From positions 62,001-126,000 of the forward strand of contig NZ_JAERWK010000005.1 in NCBI RefSeq assembly GCF_016918035.1: DNA of 64,000 bases. The letters run 5' to 3'. Below, one piece after another: positions 8,686 to 16,494 of the stretch. The stretch comes from Nakamurella leprariae. Lineage in GTDB: Bacteria > Actinomycetota > Actinomycetes > Mycobacteriales > Nakamurellaceae. The notes below the pieces were generated by a model. That model had not been told where the DNA came from. It ran no database searches and saw only the letters and a list, made by a program, of their open reading frames with translations. Each line of letters opens with the position of its first letter. The stretch's first letter is position 1. The position numbers and the translations under genes are program-made.

Positions 8686-9545
8686 AACACCGTCCCGAAC
8701 TGCGCGGTGTGCACGCGCAACCACGCGATGAACTCGGCCCACGCGCCGCTGACCATGAGGACGCCGAGCAGCACGAGCGCGCCCGCCCCGATGAGCTGGA
8801 TGACCCGGCTGTGCCGGCGCAGCACGCCGACCGCCCGGCCGGCCCAGCCGAAGCCGAAGGCCAGCAGCAGGAACGGCAGACCCAGGCCCAGGCAGTAGCA
8901 GATGACCAGGGCGAAGCCACGCCAGGCGGCTCCGCCCCAGTCGGTCGCCCCGGCCAGCCCGACGACCCCGACCAGGGTCGGGCCCAGGCACACCGTCCAG
9001 CCGAGGGCGAACACCGCGCCGAGCAGCGGCGCCCCGAGCACTCGGCCGGTCGGTCGCAGGTGCAGTCGGCGCTCCCGCTGCAGCGGCCGGACGAGTCCGG
9101 CCATGACCAGGCCCATCACGATGGTCACCGCGCCGCCGACCCGCATCAGGGTCTCTTCGTTGGCCAGCAACACGTGGGCCAGGCCCAGCACGCCCCAGGC
9201 CTGGGCCAGGAAGACGACCGTGAAGCCGAGCACGAACAGCCCGGTGGCCAGCACCAGCCGACGCCGGGAGGTCCGCGCGGCCCGCCGGTCGGCGGTGATC
9301 AGGATTCCCGGCTGACCCGCGGTGGCTGCGGCGGTGGTGCGCTCCCCCACCTCGGCGCCGACCAGCCCGGCCAGGTACGACAGGTAGCCGGGCACCAGCG
9401 GCACCACGCACGGCGAGGCGAAGGAGATGAACCCGGCCGCCACCGACAGTGCGGCGGCGACGATCAGCGGCCCGTCGGACACGGTCTCGGTGACCGCCGG
9501 GGCCGCGGCCAGCGCGACGCCGGTCAGCTCCGCGGCGGACAGCAC
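8682..9545 (-). CDS. ccdA: Thiol-disulfide transporter CcdA
   Basis: CcdA passes reducing equivalents from cytoplasmic thioredoxin across the membrane to the ResA-like protein, keeping apocytochrome cysteines reduced. The 287-residue protein has about six membrane segments. The two redox cysteines are visible in SFASPCVVPLVPGY (about residue 46) and LGWTVCLGPTL (about residue 188). A charged loop (about 68-95) separates segments 1 and 2. The GTG start follows the resA-like TGA by one base, and the stop overlaps resB, so translation is probably coupled through the operon. Confidence 0.94.
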   Translation of the reverse strand: MLSAAELTGVALAAAPAVTETVSDGPLIVAAALSVAAGFISFASPCVVPLVPGYLSYLAGLVGAEVGERTTAAATAGQPGILITADRRAARTSRRRLVLATGLFVLGFTVVFLAQAWGVLGLAHVLLANEETLMRVGGAVTIVMGLVMAGLVRPLQRERRLHLRPTGRVLGAPLLGAVFALGWTVCLGPTLVGVVGLAGATDWGGAAWRGFALVICYCLGLGLPFLLLAFGFGWAGRAVGVLRRHSRVIQLIGAGALVLLGVLMVSGAWAEFIAWLRVHTAQFGTVL

Positions 9546-9546
9546 C

Positions 9547-10155
9547 TCACTCGCTCCCGACGATGGACTTCACCGCGGCGACCAGTTCCGTCCGGGTGAC
9601 CGGGCGCAGCCAGATCTGGGCCACCCGGTGCTGCTGATCGAGCACGATGGTCGACGGGATGCCACTGGTCGGGTACCCGCGCAGCGAGAGCATGGTGCGC
9701 ATGGCCGGGTCGAAGATCGACGGGTACGGCGTCTGCTTGGCCGCCTCGAAGTCGGCGGCCGGGGCGCGGGAGTCCTTGACGTTCAGGCCGATGAACTGCA
9801 CGCCCAGCGGGGCCAGTTCGGTGGCGGCCGCGTTCAGGTCGTCGGCCTCGGCCCGGCACGGGTTGCACCAGGAGCCCCAGAAGTTCAGCACCACGGCCTG
9901 GCCCGGGTAGTCGTCCGTGGAGATGGTGACGTCCGCGTCGTCGACCGACGATCCGCTCATCGGCGAGACCGTCTTGCGCTCGTCCTCCGGGTAGCTCAGC
10001 TCGACCTTGCCGTCCGGCGAGACGAAGGTGAACGACCCGCCGTAGACGGCGGCGTCGTCGCCGGTGGAGCAGCCGACCAGCACGGCGATCGCGGCCAGCA
10101 GCAGCGCGACCAGCGGCCGGGAGCCGCGACGCTGCCGCCTGGTGGTGCCGTTCAT
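9547..10155 (-). CDS. ResA/TlpA-like thioredoxin lipoprotein
   Basis: This is the extracytoplasmic thiol reductase of the cytochrome c maturation operon. The ATG at 10155 overlaps the upstream stop as ATGA and gives 202 residues. A twin-basic N-terminus and hydrophobic segment lead to a lipobox LVGC (cysteine near residue 27), so it is likely a lipoprotein. The thioredoxin domain has the active site GSWCNPC near residue 90 and the cis-proline loop SGIPSTIVLD near residue 160. Electrons should come from CcdA, encoded directly downstream. Confidence 0.92.
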   Translation of the reverse strand: MNGTTRRQRRGSRPLVALLLAAIAVLVGCSTGDDAAVYGGSFTFVSPDGKVELSYPEDERKTVSPMSGSSVDDADVTISTDDYPGQAVVLNFWGSWCNPCRAEADDLNAAATELAPLGVQFIGLNVKDSRAPAADFEAAKQTPYPSIFDPAMRTMLSLRGYPTSGIPSTIVLDQQHRVAQIWLRPVTRTELVAAVKSIVGSE

Positions 10156-10967
10156 CGCCTGCCTCCGCCTCGGGTCGGTCCGTCGGTGCCGGACGGCTCC
10201 ACGCCGCCCGGGTCGGCCGTCCCCTCCAGGGTGCCGTCCGCCGTGGGGTCGTCGGGGGTGATCCCGGTCGCGTGCGGTTCCGGATCGTCCACCGCCGCGA
10301 TGTGCCCGGCGGGTTCCCGGTAGCTGACGCCGACGAAGACGCCGTCCTCGAAGTGCAACGAGGTGAGCGAGGCGACCGCGCACTGCCGGCTGCGCGGGTC
10401 GTGCCAGAGCCGGTGCCCGGTCAGGTACCGCCGCACCGTCCAGATCGGCAACTGGTGGGAGACCAGCACCGCGTCCCGCCCGGCGCCGTGGTGGTCACGG
10501 CTGTCCAGCGCGTCCAGCGCGGTGTAGACGGCGCCGAGCATCCGGTGCGCGATGTCCAGGTACGGCTCGCCCCAGGACGGACGCAGCGGGTTGCGCAGCC
10601 ACGGCCACTTCGACGGGTGTCGGAGCAGCTCACCGGTGGTCGTCCGGGCCGTCATCCGCCGGCCCTCGAACCGGTTGCCGGCCTCGATGAGCCGGTCGTC
10701 GGTCACCAGCGGGACCCCGAACTCGGCCACCAGCGGCGCCGCCGTCTGCTGCGCGCGGACCAGGGACGACGCGGCCAGGTAGGCCAGGTCGATGCGGCCA
10801 CCCGCGCCGCGCTCGCCGGCCAGGTCCCGGCAGACCGCTTCAGCCATGGCCTGCCCCGAGCCGGCCAGCACGTACCCGGGCAGCCGGCCGTACAGGATGC
10901 CGGACGGGTTGTGCACCTTGCCGTGCCGCAGCAGGTGCACCGTGCCGGTGCGAGCGGTGTCGGTCAT
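10152..10967 (-). CDS. Histidine phosphatase family protein
   Basis: The 271-residue protein has the RHG signature LLRHGKV near residue 11, where the histidine is phosphorylated, and the second catalytic histidine in VLVSHQLPI near residue 163. It lacks the features of a true phosphoglycerate mutase, so a small-molecule or protein phosphatase is more likely. A mycobacterial homologue (annotated phosphoglycerate mutase-like) also precedes the cytochrome c maturation genes, but no role in that pathway is known to me. The C-terminal 55 residues are Gly/Pro/Thr-rich. Both ends overlap neighbours by ATGA. Confidence 0.88.
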   Translation of the reverse strand: MTDTARTGTVHLLRHGKVHNPSGILYGRLPGYVLAGSGQAMAEAVCRDLAGERGAGGRIDLAYLAASSLVRAQQTAAPLVAEFGVPLVTDDRLIEAGNRFEGRRMTARTTTGELLRHPSKWPWLRNPLRPSWGEPYLDIAHRMLGAVYTALDALDSRDHHGAGRDAVLVSHQLPIWTVRRYLTGHRLWHDPRSRQCAVASLTSLHFEDGVFVGVSYREPAGHIAAVDDPEPHATGITPDDPTADGTLEGTADPGGVEPSGTDGPTRGGGRR

Positions 10968-11302
10968 CGGGACCCACCGGATCCGACCACGGCCCCGGAT
11001 CGCAGCGGAGCGCCCGCCGGTTCCGGGACGGACCGGTCGGCGCGCATCCGCACCAGTGCCGTACCGGTCAGGACGGCGGCGATGCCGGCGACCAGCGCCG
11101 CGCCGGCCGCCCCGGTGATCCATCCCGGCGACAGGTGGACCAGCCGGGTCGTCCCGGTCACCGTGGTCACCATGTCGGTCCGCACGCCGGCGAACACCGC
11201 GAGCACCGCGCCGACCGTCCCCAGCACCGCGACCAGGGCACCGATCAGCACCGCCGACCGGGCCTGGGGCGTCGACGGCGCGACCGCAGACCCCGACGTC
11301 AC
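10964..11302 (-). CDS. Small membrane protein with two to three hydrophobic segments
   Basis: This 112-residue protein is shorter than the open frame suggests: the GTG at 11302 overlaps the previous stop as GTGA. Hydrophobic segments are at about residues 18-38 and 57-78. The loop TDMVTTVTGTTRLVHLSPGW lies between them, probably outside the cell. The C-terminus is Pro/Gly/Ser-rich. I do not recognise the family. Its position between a membrane protein and the histidine phosphatase, with 4-bp overlaps on both sides, shows it belongs to this operon. Confidence 0.65.
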   Translation of the reverse strand: MTSGSAVAPSTPQARSAVLIGALVAVLGTVGAVLAVFAGVRTDMVTTVTGTTRLVHLSPGWITGAAGAALVAGIAAVLTGTALVRMRADRSVPEPAGAPLRSGAVVGSGGSR

Positions 11303-11946
11303 GAGCGCGCTCGCCGCCGCAGCACCTGGAAGTACCGGCTGCCCGGCCCGATCAGCGTCAGGGCGACGGAGGCGAAGAGGAACAGCGTGGCCACCAGCAG
11401 CGGCAGGCTCTGCAGACCCAGCAGCAGCGTGCTCGCCACGAGCACGACGGCCGCGGCGATCACCATCCGGCGGCCGACGATCTTCTCGCGCAGCATGAGC
11501 ACGGCACCGACGATCGACAGCAGACCGAACACTCCGAAGCTGATGCCCAGGATCGTGTTGGTGGTCTTGTAGTTCGAGTAGTCCTCGTCGCCCCACGGCT
11601 GCTGGTCGCGGCAGAAGTCGACCCAGGCCTGCTGCTCCTGGTTCGGGTTCTCCGGCACCACCACGGCCTCGCCGCGGCCGCCGACGCGGTCCTGGCACTC
11701 GGCCAGGCGGTCGTCCACCCAGGTCGCTGCCTCGCGCGCCCCGGTGTCCACGGTGGCCACGGACGCGACCCCGACGAACAGCAGCGCGAGGCCGGCCACG
11801 ATGGCCAGCACCACCGACAGCAGCACGGTCCACGGCCGGGCGAGCGGCTTGCCGTCGTCGTCGGGCAACGGCGGTGGGGTCATCGCCGCCCGGAAGGAGT
11901 CGAAGAAGCCGGGGCGTCGAGTCGGTTCCCCCGAGGCAGCGCTCAT
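11299..11946 (-). CDS. Four-segment membrane protein, member 1 of a local family
   Basis: The 215-residue protein has a short cytoplasmic N-terminus (GFFDSFRAAMTPPPLP), a first hydrophobic segment (about 42-64), an extracytoplasmic stretch with two cysteines (DRLAECQDRVG and WVDFCRDQQP) and three further segments (about 131-150, 157-175 and 180-199). It ends in GPGSRYFQVLRRRARS. The layout and the end resemble the proteins at 12176 and 12965, whose ends read PASNEYFQ and PASNQYFH. Function unknown. A TAGATT box 8 nt before the ATG suggests a leaderless message and a promoter for the whole operon. Confidence 0.7.
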   Translation of the reverse strand: MSAASGEPTRRPGFFDSFRAAMTPPPLPDDDGKPLARPWTVLLSVVLAIVAGLALLFVGVASVATVDTGAREAATWVDDRLAECQDRVGGRGEAVVVPENPNQEQQAWVDFCRDQQPWGDEDYSNYKTTNTILGISFGVFGLLSIVGAVLMLREKIVGRRMVIAAAVVLVASTLLLGLQSLPLLVATLFLFASVALTLIGPGSRYFQVLRRRARS

Positions 11947-11954
11947 GAGCTGAG

Positions 11955-11960
11955 AATCTA
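11955..11960 (-). promoter_or_regulatory. Probable -10 box (TAGATT) for the operon starting at 11946
   Basis: TAGATT on the minus strand ends 8 nt before the ATG at 11946, the spacing expected for a leaderless transcript. No clear -35 box is seen. It would drive the operon down to ccsB. Confidence 0.5.
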
Positions 11961-12005
11961 CCGGCCGGAACGGTGCGCGACGGCGTCCGCGCGAGTGGGG
12001 GAACG

Positions 12006-12041
12006 CACGAAGCCCCCGGGGTCCACCCCGGGGGCTTCGTG
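12006..12041 (-). terminator. Strong hairpin terminator after the tRNA-like sequence
   Basis: A perfect 16-bp stem (12006-12021 with 12026-12041) has a 4-nt loop TCCA. On the minus strand it follows the tRNA-like element and the 12176 gene. It lies 46 bp upstream of the -10 box of the 11946 operon. Confidence 0.8.
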
Positions 12042-12066
12042 GTGACCGGCGATCAGCCGGTGCGAG

Positions 12067-12117
12067 TGGAGGACCTAGGAATTGAACCTAGCAAGGCGTC
12101 CCAAGTACGCATCCCCC
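12067..12117 (-). ncRNA. tRNA-like sequence lacking a D arm
   Basis: Read on the minus strand, this 51-nt stretch folds as a short tRNA. The 5' acceptor strand GGGGGAT (12111-12117) pairs with GTCCTCC (12068-12074), with two G-U pairs. A hairpin GCGT-ACTTGGG-ACGC (12096-12110) takes the anticodon-arm place, with a 7-nt loop and a 4-bp stem. The T arm CTAGG-TTCAATT-CCTAG (12075-12091) has a canonical T loop, and an A at 12067 stands as discriminator base. There is no room for a D arm, and position 33 of the loop is C rather than U. It may be a decayed tRNA gene or the remnant of an attachment site rather than a working tRNA. Confidence 0.5.
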
Positions 12118-12175
12118 GTGATCGGTGCCAGCAGAACGTATCACGCTGAGTACACGGCTGGCAACCCGACCTTGA

Positions 12176-12784
12176 TCAGCCGCGCGCCATCACCTGCGCG
12201 GCCCGGTGACGGCCGGCGGCCTGGAAGTACTCGTTGGAGGCCGGCAGCCACATCAGGACCAGCGCCAACACCGACAGCACCGGGCCGATGAAGTCCCAGG
12301 CCTGACCGGAGCGGTAGCCGGAGAACAGGCTCAGCAGGCCGAGGACGGCGAACACGGTGATGACGATGCGTGCCCAGTTGCGGCCGGCGCGCATCTTGAA
12401 GATGAAGAGCAGCCAGACCGCGCCGATGATGAGCGAGATCACGAACGCCACCCACTGGGTGACCTGCACGAGCTGATCGAGGCTCATCGTGGTGTTGCTG
12501 GTGTCGGTGACCTCGAGTTCCTCGCGGAGCCGGCGCTCGACCGGCCCGGTGAACACCAGCAGACCGGTGACGATGATGGCGATCGCGCTGATCAGATACA
12601 GCACGAAGGCGCCGGTGACGGTGCCCGGCGGCTTGGGCGCGACGGCGGTCATGGAGTCGCCGCCGGGATAGCCGGGCGGCGGGCTCATCGGGTAGCCGGG
12701 CGCCTGGTAGGCGGGATCGCCGCCGGCGGTCGGGGCGCCCCAGGTCCCGGACGTGTCGCCCGGAGGTGGCGGTGCAGCGGTCAT
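12176..12784 (-). CDS. Four-segment membrane protein, member 2 of a local family
   Basis: This 202-residue protein starts at ATG 12784 behind GAGGAG; an upstream in-frame ATG (12847) lacks a Shine-Dalgarno sequence. A proline/glycine-rich cytoplasmic tail (residues 1-50, with PGYP repeats) precedes four hydrophobic segments (about 57-77, 110-130, 138-156 and 165-183). The segment FKMRAGRNWARIVITVF closely matches IKMLTGRNWARIVLTVL in the 12965 protein, so the two are paralogues. Function unknown. Its message probably runs on through the tRNA-like sequence to the terminator at 12006. Confidence 0.75.
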   Translation of the reverse strand: MTAAPPPPGDTSGTWGAPTAGGDPAYQAPGYPMSPPPGYPGGDSMTAVAPKPPGTVTGAFVLYLISAIAIIVTGLLVFTGPVERRLREELEVTDTSNTTMSLDQLVQVTQWVAFVISLIIGAVWLLFIFKMRAGRNWARIVITVFAVLGLLSLFSGYRSGQAWDFIGPVLSVLALVLMWLPASNEYFQAAGRHRAAQVMARG

Positions 12785-12894
12785 GACGGTCTCCTCGAGG
12801 AAGATGCCGGCTGCGGAGCGCGGATCCCCGCGGACAGGAGCCGACACGGTGGGTCAGCTGTGGAGGACGGACTCGTCGAATCCGCCACTCACCC

Positions 12895-12924
12895 AGCGTA
12901 ACCGCAACTACTACATTCTGTGAA
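12895..12924 (-). promoter_or_regulatory. Probable promoter of the 12176 gene
   Basis: On the minus strand a TTCACA (12919-12924) is followed after 18 bp by TACGCT (12895-12900). The stretch is AT-rich compared with its surroundings. Transcription would begin about 100 nt before the ATG at 12784. Confidence 0.4.
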
Positions 12925-12964
12925 GACGCGACGTCAGACCGTATGTCCGCTCCGACCGAGCAGA

Positions 12965-13654
12965 TCAGCCACGCAACAGTTGCATGGCCCGGTACTGCTT
13001 GGACTGGTGGAAGTACTGGTTGGACGCGGGCACGTACATCAGCACGATGGCCACCGCGGCGATCACCGCGCCGATCCAGTTGCTCCCAGTGCTGGTGGCC
13101 TCGAAGACCTCGCCATTCACCGTGACGGACGCCCTGGTCTGACCGGACAAGCCGCTGAGCACGGTCAGCGCGCTCAACACGGTCAGCACGATCCGCGCCC
13201 AGTTGCGCCCGGTGAGCATCTTGATCGCGAAGAGCAGCAGCAGTCCGGCGATGACCACTGCGAACGCGATGACCAGCACACGGGCGAAGGTCACTGCCGT
13301 GTCGACGTCGATGGTGGTCTGCGACTGCCGGGCCGCCTCCTCCACGGCGCGGTCCCACACCGAGCTGGTCATCACCACGACCGCCGACACGACGACCGCG
13401 ACGATGGTGAGCAGGTGGCAGACGAACGCCCCGGTCACCGAGCCCGGCCGGGAGGGTGGCGCCGGCATGGCGTTCCCGCCGCCGTACGGCGCCCAGCCCC
13501 CCGGTCCCTGACCCGGGTACTGCTGGTGGGCCTGCGGGTTCGGGTACTGCCCCGGCTGGCTCGGGTACCCGCCGGACTGCGGCGGCTGCCACGCCCCGGA
13601 CGGCTGCCAGGACTGGCCGGACTCGGGCTGCTGCGGATTCCCCGGGCTGCTCAT
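12965..13654 (-). CDS. Four-segment membrane protein, member 3 of a local family
   Basis: The 229-residue protein has a long Gln/Pro/Gly/Tyr-rich cytoplasmic tail (residues 1-70) and four hydrophobic segments (about 74-96, 123-141, 148-168 and 186-205). GRNWARIVLTVL and the end PASNQYFHQSKQYRAMQLL identify it as a paralogue of the 12176 protein. Tails of this kind are common in actinobacterial DUF4064-like or Yip1-like membrane proteins, but I cannot assign a family. It lies between hemD and the 12176 gene in the same direction, with its own gap on both sides. Confidence 0.75.
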   Translation of the reverse strand: MSSPGNPQQPESGQSWQPSGAWQPPQSGGYPSQPGQYPNPQAHQQYPGQGPGGWAPYGGGNAMPAPPSRPGSVTGAFVCHLLTIVAVVVSAVVVMTSSVWDRAVEEAARQSQTTIDVDTAVTFARVLVIAFAVVIAGLLLLFAIKMLTGRNWARIVLTVLSALTVLSGLSGQTRASVTVNGEVFEATSTGSNWIGAVIAAVAIVLMYVPASNQYFHQSKQYRAMQLLRG

Positions 13655-13680
13655 CGCCGGAGCCTAGCCAGCACGGGCGG

Positions 13681-13736
13681 GTCAGCGCCGCCCGGTCAGT
13701 CCTGCCGGGTCAGTGCTGCCGGGTCAGCGCCGCCGG
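13681..13736. repeat. Four tandem 14-bp repeats across the hemD stop
   Basis: Four units of GTCAGYSCYGCCSG (13681, 13695, 13709, 13723) follow one another. The last unit holds the hemD stop codon. Only two or three positions vary between units. Confidence 0.75.
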
Positions 13737-15244
13737 GGCGCCTTGCGCGGCGGCGGCAGGGTGCCGGCCGCCCGCAGCTGGGTGGCGTGCTCGGCCAGGC
13801 ACTCGACCATGGCCACCAGGTCGGCGTGCTCCGGCTGCACGTCCACGCGCAGCCCGAACTCCCGCGCCGTCTCGGCCGTCTTCGGGCCCAGACACGCGAC
13901 GATCGACCGGGTGTGCGGCTTGCCGGCGATGCCGACCAGGTTGCGGACGGTGGAGGCGGAGGTGAAGCAGACGGCCTCGAACCCGCCGCTCTTGATCGCC
14001 TCGCGGATCGGCGCGGCCGGCGGCGCGGCCCGCACCGTGCGGTACGCGGTGACGTCGTCGATCTCCCAGCCGCCCTCGCGCAGCCCCTCGGCCAGCGTCT
14101 CGGTCGCGATGTCGGCCCGCGGCAGCAGCACCCGGTTGACCGGGTCGAGGATGTCGTCGAACTCCGGGAAGTCGTCGAGCAGCCCGAGCGAGGACTGCTG
14201 CGAGGTGGCCACCAGTTCCGGCCGGATGCCCCGCTCGGCGACCGCGGCCGCCGTGGCGTCGTCCACGCAGGCGATCCGCACGCCCGAGAAGGCCCGGGCG
14301 TCCAGGCCGAACTCGGTGAACTTCTCCCACACGGCGCGGACCGAGTTGATCGAGGTGAACACGACCCACTGGTAGCGACCGTCGACCAGGCCCTTCACCG
14401 CCCGCTCCATCTGGGCGGGGGTGCGCGGCGGTTCCACCGCCACGGTGGGCACCCGCTGCGGGATGGCGCCGTGCGACCGCAGCAGGTCGCTCATCACCTC
14501 GTGGTTGTCACGGGTCTGCGGGATGAGCACGCGCCAGCCGTACAGCGCGCGGGACTCCCACCAGGACAACTTGTTCCGCTGACCGACGCCACTGCCGACG
14601 GTCACCACCAGCGGCCCGTTCAGGTCGCGGGCCAGCCCGCCCAGGGTGGCCAGGGTGCCCTCCACCGTGCGCTGGCTGGGCAGCGTCGCCCCCGACGTCA
14701 CCGCGGCCGGCGTCTCTGCGGCCAGCCCGGACTCGGCCAGCAGCGCGGCGGTGTCGGCCAGGTGGCCGGCCGAGGCGTGCAGCACGAGCGTCCCCGGGGC
14801 TGCGGCGAGCGCGTCCCAGTCCGAGGTGGTGCGCACGTCGGCGACGGTGTGCACCGACCCGACCGGGATGCCCGAGTACGCGGCCGCGGCGGTGGCGGCC
14901 AGCCCGGGCACCACGTCGAACGCGACCGAGGTGCGGGCCACCGCCTGCAGTTCGGTGAGCACCGGATCGGCGGTGAAGACGTCACCGGCGACCAGTCGGA
15001 CGACCGCCCGGCCCGCCTTGGCCGCCGCCACCAGCGCCTTGGCCACGTCACCGGGTTCGCCCACGGCGGGGCAGATCTCGGCCTGCGTGGCCAGCGCGGT
15101 CACGTCCTCGGACACCTCGGGGTCGGTGTAGACGACGCCCGCCGCGGCCAGGGCGGCACCGGCCCGGACGGTCAGCAGGCCGGGGTCACCGGGTCCCGCC
15201 CCCACGAACGTGATCCGGCCACCGGTCCTGCGCACTCGGGTCAT
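13724..15244 (-). CDS. hemD: Fused uroporphyrinogen-III C-methyltransferase/uroporphyrinogen-III synthase
   Basis: The 506-residue protein has two domains. Residues 1-240 form a tetrapyrrole methylase-like domain (FVGAGPGDPGLLTVRAG, VRLVAGD, VVPGLAATAAAAYSGIPVG). Residues 255-495 form a uroporphyrinogen-III synthase domain (NRVLLPRADIATETLAEGL, AVCFTSASTVRNLVGIAGKP). It should cyclise hydroxymethylbilane to uroporphyrinogen III; the methylase half would start the siroheme/cobalamin branch, although it departs from the classic GGDPFVFGRG motif as it does in other actinobacteria. ATG 15244 follows AGGAG. It lies downstream of rex, but hemA and hemC, expected between them, are absent. Confidence 0.92.
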   Translation of the reverse strand: MTRVRRTGGRITFVGAGPGDPGLLTVRAGAALAAAGVVYTDPEVSEDVTALATQAEICPAVGEPGDVAKALVAAAKAGRAVVRLVAGDVFTADPVLTELQAVARTSVAFDVVPGLAATAAAAYSGIPVGSVHTVADVRTTSDWDALAAAPGTLVLHASAGHLADTAALLAESGLAAETPAAVTSGATLPSQRTVEGTLATLGGLARDLNGPLVVTVGSGVGQRNKLSWWESRALYGWRVLIPQTRDNHEVMSDLLRSHGAIPQRVPTVAVEPPRTPAQMERAVKGLVDGRYQWVVFTSINSVRAVWEKFTEFGLDARAFSGVRIACVDDATAAAVAERGIRPELVATSQQSSLGLLDDFPEFDDILDPVNRVLLPRADIATETLAEGLREGGWEIDDVTAYRTVRAAPPAAPIREAIKSGGFEAVCFTSASTVRNLVGIAGKPHTRSIVACLGPKTAETAREFGLRVDVQPEHADLVAMVECLAEHATQLRAAGTLPPPRKAPRRR

Positions 15245-15437
15245 GTCCTGCTCCTTGCAGACGACGGGACGCCGGTGCGCAGCGACGCCCGCAGGCGACC
15301 ACCTCGCACCGACCGGGCTACGGACAGATCCGGCCGCACCGGGGCGGCCGGGCCGAACGACGACACCCGCACGGGGCAGACCCGGAACCAGGACCGAGGT
15401 CCCGTCGTCCGGCTGCGCTGCACGGATGTCGAGACGA

Positions 15438-16160
15438 TCATCGACGCACCACGACCGCGCCACCGGCGGAACCGGCTGGCTCCCGGTGCGTCTCGTGGAA
15501 CGCGAGCATCTGGAGTTCCAGGGCGAGGTCGACCCGGCGGACCTGCACGTCGGCCGGCAGGTCGAGCGCGGCCGGGGCGAAGTTGAGGATCGACCGGATG
15601 CCCGCGTCGACCAGCGCCTCGGCCACCTGCTGCGCGGCCCCGGCCGGGGTGGCGATCACCCCGATGGCCACGTCCGCCGCCCGACACACGGTGGCCACGT
15701 CGGCGATGTCGTGGACCTGGAGACCGGCGACGGTGCCACCGATCCGCTCCGGGTCCGCGTCGAACAGGGCGGCGATGGTCAGACCGCGCCCGGTGAATCC
15801 GGGGTACCCGGCCAGCGCCTGGCCGAGATGACCGACGCCGGCCAGCGCGACCCGGTACCGGCGGTGCACGCCGAGCACCTGACTGACCTGGCCGATGAGC
15901 GCCTCGACCTCGTACCCGACCCCGGGGGTGCCGCAGGGGCCGACGAAGGAGAGGTCCTTGCGCAGGGTGGCCGAGGTGACGCCGGCCCGGCGCGCCAGGT
16001 CGGCGGACGACACGGTCCGCGTGGTGAGATCGCCGAGCACCTGCAGATAACGGCTCAACCGCGCGGCGGAGGCCTGCGGGATCGGACGGGCACCGGAGCG
16101 GGCGGGCACGGCGACGCGGCGAGCAGCGTCCTCGTGGACGTCACCGACCTGCGTTGCCAC
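15438..16160 (-). CDS. rex: Redox-sensing transcriptional repressor Rex
   Basis: Rex senses the NADH/NAD+ ratio and represses respiratory and fermentative genes. The GTG at 16160 behind GGAGG gives 240 residues; a longer frame from ATG 16190 is open. A winged-helix domain (residues 27-75: SRYLQVLGDL, SSADLARRAGVTSATLRKDL) is followed by the NAD-binding domain with GVGHLGQALAGY near residue 106. The motif usually reading FGxRGxGY is SFVGPCGTPGVGY here. In many actinobacteria rex heads a hemACD operon; here only the hemD fusion follows, 193 bp away. Confidence 0.93.
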   Translation of the reverse strand: MATQVGDVHEDAARRVAVPARSGARPIPQASAARLSRYLQVLGDLTTRTVSSADLARRAGVTSATLRKDLSFVGPCGTPGVGYEVEALIGQVSQVLGVHRRYRVALAGVGHLGQALAGYPGFTGRGLTIAALFDADPERIGGTVAGLQVHDIADVATVCRAADVAIGVIATPAGAAQQVAEALVDAGIRSILNFAPAALDLPADVQVRRVDLALELQMLAFHETHREPAGSAGGAVVVRR

Positions 16161-16494
16161 CCGAAAGCCTCCATGGCGGGACGGACCCACCGGCGCCGGG
16201 GCGACCCTGGTGTGATAGGCCGCCGGTCACCGAAGCCTAGTCACAGCGACACGCCGGTACCAAGTCGTCGCCGACCACTCGTCCCAGCATCTGGGAACGG
16301 CCGCTGACCAGCGCATACCGGCGCCGCGGACACCCGGAAGATGATGTCGGGCAGATCACTTCGGATCGACGAGCGGTCGACCAACGGTCGACCGGCACGC
16401 GAATTCCACCCGGCCGGAGCCGGCGAACCGGGCCAGTGCCGGACCGGAGCCGGACCGGTGCCGGACGCTGGCGGACCCGGGCGAAGATGGATCG
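16161..16494. other. Divergent promoter region of rex and the glutaredoxin-like gene
   Basis: This 334-bp gap should hold both promoters. On the minus strand TAGGCT at 16234-16239 is a plausible -10 box for rex. Between it and the rex start lies GTGA-N11-TCAC (minus strand), whose half-sites recall a Rex operator but are too far apart. The part from 16260 to 16494 shows nothing recognisable. Confidence 0.4.

Noticed and set aside
6940-9411. One 823-residue protein spanning resB and ccdA territory
   Set aside because: The first 240 residues are a shadow frame of ccdA; the real resB starts at GTG 8685, which overlaps the ccdA stop.
12046-12140. Complete tRNA gene of normal length around the T-arm sequence
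   Set aside because: Counting about 73 nt back from the discriminator base gives a 5' end that does not pair with the acceptor 3' strand, and no D arm is found.
16211-16239. Possible Rex operator upstream of rex (TGTGA ... TCAC)
   Set aside because: The half-sites are 11 bp apart, whereas known Rex sites have about 6, and the right half lacks the final CA.
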